Shown: one piece after another, positions 1-7,800 of the stretch
Layout of the letters: every line of letters begins with the position of its first letter
Numbering within the stretch: the first letter of the stretch is position 1
Notes under the pieces: model-generated
The model's database searches: none
What the model was told of the DNA's origin: nothing
The model's input: the letters and a program-made list of their open reading frames with translations, nothing else
Position numbers and translations under genes: made by a program
From: JBMZCV01 sp049613665
Lineage (GTDB): Bacteria; Bacteroidota; Bacteroidia; Chitinophagales; UBA2359
NCBI GenBank assembly: GCA_049613665.1
Contig: JBMZCV010000180.1
Coordinates: 1 to 10,140, forward strand
Direction: 5' to 3'
Length of the DNA stretch: 10,140 nt

Positions 1-83
1 TTTTTTCATCTGCATATTTTTTTAAATGCAAATATAATAAATCTTACTTAATTTGATTTACAGTGTACTTAAAAGCACCTCTT

Positions 84-2753
84 TTATTTTTTCACAATTT
101 TCTCAACAACAAGGCTATTCGTATTACGCATACTCAATGTATAAATGCCTGCTGCAAAGTTGCTAATATCTATTTGTGTATTAGAAATACCTTGCGTAGC
201 ATCAATTGTTTGTTCCAGTATGATACGACCGCTAATATCATGCAAAGTAAGTGTTACTTTTTCTGTTGTAGATGTTTCGAAAGTTACCGTTACAAGGTCG
301 CTACTAGGTATTGGCTGAATAGAAGTAATGCCAAACGTGTTTGCAGTACGGTTCAAAACTACTGTTCCGACATATTGCGTGCTGCCATCAAAATCTGTTT
401 GCGACAAACGATAATACGCCAAACCTGCTTTTGCTTCCGTATCTAAGTAGCTATAAGCTTGCGTCATAAAAGTATTGCCTGCTCCTTCGATTTGAGCAAT
501 CGCTTTAAAGTCTGTGCCATTTGTGCCATACTCTAAAGTGTAATAATCATTATTTTCCTCAGTTGCTACTTTCCATGTCAAATAGTTTCCTGCTTCTTGT
601 GTTTCGCCTTCAAAAGACAACAATTCGACAGGTGTTTTTTCGCAATAGAAATCGTTGCTTACGTTTGCACCACCACAATTTTCATTCACAAAAAATTCAT
701 ATACTGTTGTAGAACCTTCTTCAAAGATAGAAGCAAACTCTTCTCCATAGAAAATATCGCCGAAATAATCACCTGTTACATTATAAGGCAAGTTATTGTC
801 GTATTGTGGATAGCCACCAGAGATTTGTGTGACTACAGTAAATGCACCTGTGTCCCAGTCGCAATCTTCGTCAATTTGGAAAGTTACAGGAGCTAAGAAT
901 ACAACACTTGGCCCAAATGCAATACTTGTACAACCACTATCTAAATCTGGCACGCCATCGTTATCAGAATCTGGCCCAGCTAAAGCCGAAATATAATAAG
1001 TTTCGTAAGCCGTAGCACCATCTTCAATTGAGAAGATACCATTTGCAGCATTCAAAGCTATCACATCGCCAGGAGCATCTGTAATGCTAGTATGTAAAGC
1101 ATACACTAAAATCTGGCCATCTTGAACCGTTGCATCACTTGTCATTACATCTGTCGACTCTCCACTACACAATACTAATGCGTCTTGTGGCATTGTGCCA
1201 GCATCAGAAGGTGTGCCTAAGTTGAAAGCAAATACTTCGTCGCTACTCAATTCGCCATTGACTACTACATTTTCTATAACCATAGCACCTAATGCCAAGT
1301 TGAAACTATCGTTGTCTGGCAAACAAACAACTATATCTTCTGGACATTCAGATACAGGATAAGAACCAACTACTGAACCATCAGTAGCAGATACAATTTG
1401 AATGCTTGAAGCTTCGCAAGCACCACAAGCATCTATACTTACAGGAATTGCTAAGTTGATACCTGTTGATTCTTCTGTCAGAGTATATGATGCTGCTGAA
1501 GTACAACCGCTAATGTCTGTTACAGTAACCACATAAAAACCTGCTCCTAAACCTTCTAAGTTTGAGCTAAAGCCTTCTTCTGTAACATCGTTGCTCCACT
1601 CAAATGTGAAAGGGCCTGTACCATTGCTTACTGCCAATATGCTACCACCATTTGGACTAGCACAAGTAGGATTTTGTCCTTCTAGTTCTGGAGCAGCACA
1701 ACAAGCCAACAAAGCTTTAAATTTGAAGTTAGGGTCTGCTGGACAAATGCTTTCTACATCCCAACTACCTGTTTCAGAGTCTGAGAAGTTAAGAAATTCA
1801 ATGCTTAGGTCATCTCCATTTTCACCAGGAGGACAAGAAGCAACTGTTCCTATGGTCATACAAAATGTCCAATCACATAAATCGCCATTACTGTTATCGC
1901 CATAATTATTTCCTGCATCGCCATCAAGTGGGCCACCTGCACTGCTATCATAAAACCACCCTGGCCCTTGTGGGCCAATCGCTAATCCAACAGTTGAAGT
2001 ACCTTGCACGCTTTCGTACCAACCCCAGTCACCGCTACTATCACAGTTTGGTGGAAGGTCGTATTCTATCGTACTCACGTCCCAGCCATTGCCAAAAACA
2101 GGCACTAAGCCATGAAACCAATCGGCAGCATTCTGATTGTAGCCACCTATTTCCAAACATACTTGAATGAAATCGCCAGGATTATAAGCACCTAATGATG
2201 GCGGAGGGTTTAATGTTAATGTTTGCGATAAGATACAAATATCGTCAGTTACAGCATCGCCATAACTCGTCAAACAAATGTTGAAGTCGCCTTGATCTTG
2301 CAAGTTGCCTCCACTAATTTGCAAATAATATACCTGCCCAGCTACCACAGGAGCAAAAGTTGTTCCGCCTGCACCTGCATCACTAATGATACAATCACGA
2401 CCAATAGGGTCTGCACAAGTACCTTCATATAAAGACATCACAATACTTTCTGTACCAAAAGTACCATCAATATCAATCTTATTTCCTGTTACTGTAAAAG
2501 CATACCAAACGTCTGCTGCTTGCTCTGGCATCGGAACGCCATCGGCACAATAGCCTTGACTGATATAAGGCAACTCGGCATTAGCTCCTACATTTGTTCC
2601 ATCGACACATGTAGGCACTCCAAAAGCCAACGTGCCTAAATCTTCGGCACTACTACATTCGTCATTAGCTACCTGTGCGTTTAGCATCATGCTACACGAC
2701 AAGCAACATAGCACAAATGCAAGTGTGCGTAAAAATGTATTATTGTTCATCAT
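84..2753 (-). CDS. Secreted multi-domain T9SS cargo protein with one SprB-type repeat
   Basis: An 889-residue exoprotein, probably Sec-exported and then surface-attached or released by the T9SS. Residues 1-27 form a signal peptide (hydrophobic run LAFVLCCLSC, likely cleavage after LNAQ). Residues 28-165 start with NDECSSAEDL and resemble the PPC-like beta-sandwich domains of Bacteroidota exoproteins. Residues 168-351 are rich in Cys and Trp (WFHGLVPVFGNGWD) and match no domain I can name. Residues about 356-427 look like a single SprB-type repeat (NPTCASPNGG, FEWSN, GFYVVTVTD, GC). A short Asp-rich, calcium-site-like motif DSDNDGVPDLD lies at 595-605. Residues 707-800 are the fibronectin-like domain that often precedes sorting domains (PVELLSF, YYRLSQTDFDG). 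Residues 810-889 are a type A sorting domain ending VVEKIVKK, although the usual YPNP motif reads QPIP. No catalytic motif is visible, so adhesion or ligand binding is an inference. The start is the first of two adjacent Met codons; the second is equally possible. No promoter or clear terminator was found. Confidence 0.93.
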   Translation of the reverse strand: MMNNNTFLRTLAFVLCCLSCSMMLNAQVANDECSSAEDLGTLAFGVPTCVDGTNVGANAELPYISQGYCADGVPMPEQAADVWYAFTVTGNKIDIDGTFGTESIVMSLYEGTCADPIGRDCIISDAGAGGTTFAPVVAGQVYYLQISGGNLQDQGDFNICLTSYGDAVTDDICILSQTLTLNPPPSLGAYNPGDFIQVCLEIGGYNQNAADWFHGLVPVFGNGWDVSTIEYDLPPNCDSSGDWGWYESVQGTSTVGLAIGPQGPGWFYDSSAGGPLDGDAGNNYGDNSNGDLCDWTFCMTIGTVASCPPGENGDDLSIEFLNFSDSETGSWDVESICPADPNFKFKALLACCAAPELEGQNPTCASPNGGSILAVSNGTGPFTFEWSNDVTEEGFSSNLEGLGAGFYVVTVTDISGCTSAASYTLTEESTGINLAIPVSIDACGACEASSIQIVSATDGSVVGSYPVSECPEDIVVCLPDNDSFNLALGAMVIENVVVNGELSSDEVFAFNLGTPSDAGTMPQDALVLCSGESTDVMTSDATVQDGQILVYALHTSITDAPGDVIALNAANGIFSIEDGATAYETYYISALAGPDSDNDGVPDLDSGCTSIAFGPSVVFLAPVTFQIDEDCDWDTGAFTVVTQISGGYPQYDNNLPYNVTGDYFGDIFYGEEFASIFEEGSTTVYEFFVNENCGGANVSNDFYCEKTPVELLSFEGETQEAGNYLTWKVATEENNDYYTLEYGTNGTDFKAIAQIEGAGNTFMTQAYSYLDTEAKAGLAYYRLSQTDFDGSTQYVGTVVLNRTANTFGITSIQPIPSSDLVTVTFETSTTEKVTLTLHDISGRIILEQTIDATQGISNTQIDISNFAAGIYTLSMRNTNSLVVEKIVKK

Positions 2754-2973
2754 ATTAAAAATGTTTTTCTACAAAAGAATAAGGTTTATTTAGACTATGG
2801 TTTTGTTTTAAGCCGAAAAGATAGTAAAACTTATGTTTTTAAAGGCTTTTATAAGATAGTTTTTTTGTAAAAAAATGAATTTGTCTAGTAACAATTGAAT
2901 TATTCTCTCAAAATAATAATAATCTCTTATTTTGTGTAAGTTTGTTCTCTTTTTTAAAAGTAAATCAATTTCA

Positions 2974-3003
2974 TTTGCAATATATGGTTATTAAATATCT
3001 TTG
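2974..3003 (+). promoter_or_regulatory. Possible antisense promoter at the 3' end of the helical protein gene
   Basis: TTTG at 2974-2977 and TATCTTTG at 2996-3003 fit the Bacteroidota -33/-7 pattern with an 18-base spacer, slightly short. It points rightwards, into the antisense strand of the 497-residue gene, and no credible plus-strand gene follows it. It may be a chance match in AT-rich DNA or may drive an antisense RNA. The remainder of the 284-bp gap (2754-3037) shows no gene and no convincing terminator. Confidence 0.2.
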
Positions 3004-3037
3004 TTACCCTATTTAACTAAATGCTCAATCTTTCTAA

Positions 3038-4531
3038 CTATTCAAGCTTTCGATTTAGCCAAAATAAGATTTCTTGCTTTATATCTAAAGAAATATCGTA
3101 TTCATTTTCGGCTAGTGCTATTTTTTTGCCCAAAACAAGCTGCAAATCCTCTAAAGCTTTCTTTTCCTGTTTTTGAGAAACAAAAGCTAAACTCTTTTTC
3201 ACAAATTGCAACAAGCTTATCTCAAAAATATTAGCCCCTTTTTTTTTATAAAAAAAACGAAAAGCAGCACGCAACAGATGTTCCAATAAATCGTGATGCT
3301 CCAATTCAAAATGAAGGAGTATTTGTAGCAAAATGCCATTGTTGTAAAACATATTGTTGTTCTTGTTTTTGATGTTGGCATTCAATAAAAATTGCAGCCA
3401 TAATAAAGCATCTTTGTGCAAGCCGACAGAAAAATAAAAAAGGCTGACATTTACATAAATCAACAACAGGTCATCTTTGCAAATACGACTTTTGTAAGTT
3501 GCCAAAGCCTTTTCGATTTCCAAAACAATGGCTTTCCCTTTTTGCTCTTGTTTGCTGCGGTTGTAATATAGAAGCTCTAGCAAATACAACTTTGGAAAAA
3601 TCTCATTGCTAAAAGCGTCCGACAATTTCACTTTTGTATAACGCTTTGGTATCGCTTTAATCAATGGTATGTAATCTTCAAACTCCTCAAAACGCTTTGT
3701 TTGGAGGCAAGCGTGCAAAAAATTGTTTAGACTATACACATGATTGAGCATTTTATCACGATTGACGCTCTTATCATTTTCAAGCAGTAGCACCATTTTT
3801 TTCTGATACATATATACCTTTTCCCAATTGAGGCGAGCATAATAGTATTGTGTGTGAATGCTGTAATAAAACAATTTTGCCTTATTGGACAAAGCGTAAT
3901 TTTCATCGTGCAAAATAGAATTGTTGATGATAACTTCCTGAAAATCTAGGCGTGCTGCTTCTTGCAAATAAAAATAAGAGTAACCCATCTTTGTTTCTAG
4001 CGTTCTGTAAGCTCGCTCACGTTTTAGTTTTTCAAGCAGCAGATTAAATTGAGTGCTAACTTCCTCTATCGCCATTTCATCATATTGTTTGTAATAGCCT
4101 CGCACCATCTGTTTGTCGTGCCAATACAATAGTTGCAAACCAATATAAAACATTTCATGCTGTTCGGCTATTTGTTTTGCCTTTGCAATGAGGTCGTTGC
4201 AGGCTTCAAACAATTGTTTTTCGTATAAATATTGTATGTCTTGCAACATCGCTTGCAGCCGATACCGCACAGAACGCTCGCTATTATACAAACGCATACT
4301 TTTTAGAATAGCATCATATAAATGTTTCTTGGTCACAAATAATTGTGTTGCAAATTTTTCGCCTGTAAACTTCTTTTTAATCGCTGCCTCATCATATTTT
4401 TTTTGTTTGCAAATAGCTTCAAATAATTTAAGCAAATTGCTTTCGGTGCGATTCATATTAGCAAACTTATTGAAATACCGTTTTTCAGATTTGCTAAGAG
4501 CATGAATCAATTGAAATAGTTTGTCTGCCAT
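3038..4531 (-). CDS. Helical cytoplasmic protein of unknown function (Bacteroidota family)
   Basis: A 497-residue protein with no signal peptide or membrane segment. It is rich in Lys, Leu, Tyr and Phe and appears almost entirely alpha-helical. The N-terminus MADKLFQLIHALSKSEKRYF, followed by repeated LF/YDE and K-rich helices, resembles a family of uncharacterised Bacteroidota proteins that I recall with similar 'LSKSEKRYFK' starts; this is recollection, not a search. Regularly spaced aromatic residues (LFYYSIHTQYYYARLNWEKVY, about residues 220-240) suggest a TPR-like helical-repeat scaffold. The reading frame is open upstream to an ATG at 4597, giving 22 further residues. I prefer the ATG at 4531 because the extension is AT-rich, low-complexity sequence and the conserved-looking part starts at MADK. 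The gene shares strand with the 889-residue gene but lies 284 bp from it with no shared signal, so an operon is unlikely. It is divergent from the protease gene. No enzymatic motif is visible. Confidence 0.9.
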   Translation of the reverse strand: MADKLFQLIHALSKSEKRYFNKFANMNRTESNLLKLFEAICKQKKYDEAAIKKKFTGEKFATQLFVTKKHLYDAILKSMRLYNSERSVRYRLQAMLQDIQYLYEKQLFEACNDLIAKAKQIAEQHEMFYIGLQLLYWHDKQMVRGYYKQYDEMAIEEVSTQFNLLLEKLKRERAYRTLETKMGYSYFYLQEAARLDFQEVIINNSILHDENYALSNKAKLFYYSIHTQYYYARLNWEKVYMYQKKMVLLLENDKSVNRDKMLNHVYSLNNFLHACLQTKRFEEFEDYIPLIKAIPKRYTKVKLSDAFSNEIFPKLYLLELLYYNRSKQEQKGKAIVLEIEKALATYKSRICKDDLLLIYVNVSLFYFSVGLHKDALLWLQFLLNANIKNKNNNMFYNNGILLQILLHFELEHHDLLEHLLRAAFRFFYKKKGANIFEISLLQFVKKSLAFVSQKQEKKALEDLQLVLGKKIALAENEYDISLDIKQEILFWLNRKLE

Positions 4532-4587
4532 AGTATGCTTATTTTCATTTCTTATAAAATATAAAAAAGCCATAGAAAATAATATTC

Positions 4588-4699
4588 TTTTTAGCAAAAA
4601 ATAAAAAACAGTTGTCTTTACAAGTATTTATTTTTATAATACTCTAAAAGCAAGCACTTTACACATTTTTTTTAGTACAAAAAATAAAAAAACAGTTAT
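4588..4699. repeat. Imperfect AT-rich direct repeat in the divergent intergenic region
   Basis: Two related blocks lie 84 bp apart: TTTTTAGC then AAAAAATAAAAAACAGTTGT (about 4588-4614), and TTTTTAGTAC then AAAAAATAAAAAAACAGTTAT (about 4669-4699). On the minus strand both read AACTG, a T-run, ATTTTTTG and (TA)CTAAAAA. They could be duplicated promoter or operator boxes for the helical protein gene, or simply low-complexity sequence. The rest of the 303-bp intergenic region (4532-4834) holds only the promoter candidates listed; I see no small gene or RNA gene in it. Confidence 0.5.
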
Positions 4700-4712
4700 A
4701 TCGCATCAAAAA
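4678..4712 (-). promoter_or_regulatory. Possible promoter for the 497-residue helical protein gene
   Basis: On the minus strand, TTTTTG (4712-4707) and TATTTTTTG (4686-4678) are separated by 20 bases. The -33-like element fits the Bacteroidota pattern, but the -7-like element is one base longer than TAnnTTTG. Transcription would begin near 4672, giving a leader of about 140 bases to the ATG at 4531. A second copy of the -7-like sequence lies nearer the gene (4602-4595) with a less favourable TTG spacing of 17. The AT-rich context makes chance matches likely. Confidence 0.35.
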
Positions 4713-4748
4713 TGGTAGCGTAGAAACTTATGTTTATTCAAATTTTGG

Positions 4749-4780
4749 TTTGTGCTAGATATTTTAACGAGCTATTTTTG
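4749..4780 (+). promoter_or_regulatory. Bacteroidota-type promoter for the metalloprotease gene
   Basis: TTTG at 4749-4752 and TATTTTTG at 4773-4780 match the Bacteroidota -33 (TTTG) and -7 (TAnnTTTG) elements exactly, with a 20-base spacer. Transcription would start around 4786, leaving a leader of roughly 49 bases before the ATG at 4835. The match and spacing are seen in the sequence; promoter activity is inferred. Confidence 0.65.
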
Positions 4781-4834
4781 TAAACACAAGAAGTAAGCAA
4801 TAATTTTATATTTAAATACTAAAAAAATATATCA

Positions 4835-7800
4835 ATGAAATATTCACTACACTCACTTTTTTTATGTTTGCTATTCACTAGCACTCAGCTTTTTTCGCAA
4901 ATGGCAGAGAGTCCCTGCTTGCATCAATCGAAAAACTATGAATTGAGGCAAGCTACTCCTGCTATGCAGCAACAAGTGCAAGAAGCAGAAGAGCGGCTTG
5001 AGCGTTTTACAGAAGAATTTGCTCAAAACATCGAAGTTTATCGACAAGCAGACATCTTAACGATACCTATTGTTTTTCATATCGTACATGACAATGGTGT
5101 TGAAAATATATCTGATGCACAAATCATTGATGCGGTCGCTCAACTTAATGAAGATTTTACGGCTACCAACCCAGAGACTGCTAATGTTGCTCCAGCATTT
5201 GCCAACAATATTGCAGATGTTGGTTTACAGTTTGCTCTTGCAGAATTAGACCCTAACGGAAATCCTACAACGGGCATCACACGCACACAGTCGTCTATTA
5301 CTTACAATGGTGGCAGTGTCAATTTGAAACAACTCATTCGCTGGCCTCGTGAAATGTACCTCAATGTATGGGTAGTGTATAGCTCTGACGGAGGCAATGG
5401 CTCTGGCTTTGCTTTTTATCCTTACTCTACCGAAGGAAGCAACGAGATTTACGATGGTGTAGTGGCTTCTTATTGGGCTATTGGACGCACAGGAACTGCT
5501 ATTTCTTCTCATTACAAACTCTTGACACATGAAGTAGGTCATTGGGCTAACTTAAAACACACTTGGGGCGATGACACCAACTTTCAAGATGCGAATGGCT
5601 GCAACTATGACGATGATGTGAGTGATACTCCTAATACAACAGGAAATAGTAGTTGCGACTTGTCGGCTTCTTCTTGCAGCTCGCTAGACAATATCCAAAA
5701 CTACATGGATTATTCTGATTGTTCAATGATGTTTACCGAAGGGCAAAAAACAAGAATGTTGGCTGCCATGAACTCAAATGTTGGAGAAAGAGATAACTTG
5801 TGGTCGGAAGCAAACCTAGCCGCTACGCTCATCAATGGCGTTTTTACTCCAAGAGTGTTATATACGGCCGAAGTTTTTACGGAAGATATTCCAAATGATG
5901 GTTCAATCGCCAATAGCATTAATATTGAGTTGTACGATGAAAGCTTTATTGCTTCGAGTGGCACTATGTCGGCAGGCACACATTATAATATCGCTAATTT
6001 GCCTGCTGGTTTAAGTCTCGATATTGAAATAACTAGCAGTACAACAGCTATTATTGCTTTGTATGGCATGGCAAATAGTCATGTTGATGCTGATGATATT
6101 GCTAATTTGGAAATAGCTTTTACAGATGCTGTTTTTGCGAGTGGCAATGCTGCTCAAGTGCTAAATGCTACTAAGTTGCTGAATATTAACTTTTTAAATC
6201 CTTATGAAATTGTATATCTCGACATTGACCCAGATATTAGCACTGTTATTGGAGGTAGCACATGGACTCTTTTTAGCTTAGGAGTAGGCAATGCAGAGTA
6301 TGGCAATTGGCTATATGATGACAATATGTTTAAACTAGAGACTTACGACAAACCTGCTGTTTGCTATGCAGGCACTCGCAACATTGTTCCGTTGCCTGCC
6401 AACACAGAAGTAGGAAGCAATAGCAATTTTGAATATCAAGGAGGTTACCCAGACCAGCTTGATGTTTCTAACCCAAGCTATACGGATTGGAATGGACAGA
6501 CTGCTTATATTGGCATTAGCTTTGAAATAACAGGCAATACGCATTATGGTTGGTTGCGTTGTAATGTATCGGCAAATGGCGACACTTTTACAATTTTAGA
6601 TGCTGCATACAACGAAGAACCTTTTGCTCCTTTGATGACAGGTGAAACAGAAAATAGTATTTTGTCGTATTCGTCTGAAAATTTTGAAGAACTATCGCCA
6701 AATGATGGAACGACATTTAGTGCTATTGACCTAACGCTATTCAACGAAACTTTTGCAGGCACAGGAAATTTGACAGAAGGCACACACTATAATGCGACTA
6801 ATGTTCCTAGTGGCTTGACGTTAAATGTAGCAATTTTAAGTAATACAGCAGCACAAATAACATTGAGTGGAACTGCTGCGGCTCATACCGATGTCAATAA
6901 TATAAATGATATTGCTTTTTCGCTTAATAATAATATTTTTACTACTGGCAATGCAGCCAATATAGAAGGCTCGAGTACAACTTTAGGCATTGATTTTCAA
7001 AATCCTTATACCGTAATTTATACCGATATTGAAGATTTGACAGTTTCTACCACAGGAAATACTTGGGAATATTTTGCTTTTTATGATGAAAACAACCAAC
7101 TGATAGGAAATGCAGAATATGGCTTGTGGCTATATGATAGCGATATGTTTAAACTAGAAACTTACGACAAAGCAGCCGTTTGTGAGTCGCAAAGCAGAGA
7201 CATCACGCCAATGGCTGCTAATGAATGGGTAGGCGATTATGGCTATCTCAATACGCCAGGTGGTTACCCAGACCAACTAGACATCTGCAACCCAAATTAT
7301 ACTTATTGGTATGGTCAAACGGCTTATGTCGGCATTGTGTTCCAAATTGGTGCAGATGACCACTATGGTTGGCTTCGTTTGCAAGTAGCATCAAATGGCA
7401 CAAGCGTAACTTTGCTAGATATGGCTTATTATACTGAGCCAAATGCTCCTATTCTGACAGGCGATTTGCAAGACGATTTCCCACCAACAGCACTTTTTAG
7501 CGTTTATGAAAATGATTTGACAGCAAATGACTACGCTTATTTTTATGATGAAAGCACCAACAACCCAACGGAATGGCTTTGGACGTTTGAAGGCGGCACG
7601 CCAAGCACTAGCACCGAGCAAGACCCAACTGTGCAATATCAATACAATGGAACTTATGCCGTTACGCTGACTGCTACTAATGCCTATGGCTCAAACACCG
7701 CAACGGTAACGAATTATATCACTGTGACAGGTGGCGAACCCAACACCGAATACTGTGCTTCTACTTCTGGTAGCGTAACTTACGAATGGATAGAGCAAGT

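Noticed and set aside
11..30. TGCAT...ATGCA hairpin as terminator of the 889-residue gene
   Set aside because: Only five pairs, an AT loop and no U-tract on the minus strand after the stem; it is too weak to call.
50..81. Lipoprotein signal in the 889-residue protein (Cys in LCCLSC)
   Set aside because: The real position is near residues 15-20 of the signal peptide; the sequence does not fit a clean lipobox, and a signal peptidase I site after LNAQ plus a T9SS sorting domain fit better.
63..446. 127-residue plus-strand reading frame
   Set aside because: It is antisense to the T9SS sorting domain region of the 889-residue gene and has the composition of a shadow frame.
2754..2920. Promoter for the 889-residue gene (TTCTTTTG near 2779-2772 or TTATTTTG near 2916-2909)
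   Set aside because: Each has a mismatch to TAnnTTTG and neither has a TTG or TTTG at the right distance.
3001..3234. 77-residue plus-strand reading frame
   Set aside because: It mostly overlaps the helical protein gene antisense, begins at a TTG inside the putative -7 element, and its residues look like a shadow translation.
4532..4597. 22-residue N-terminal extension of the helical protein from the ATG at 4597
   Set aside because: The extension is low-complexity and AT-rich, and the family-like N-terminus starts at MADKLFQ (4531). A short alternative start cannot be fully excluded.
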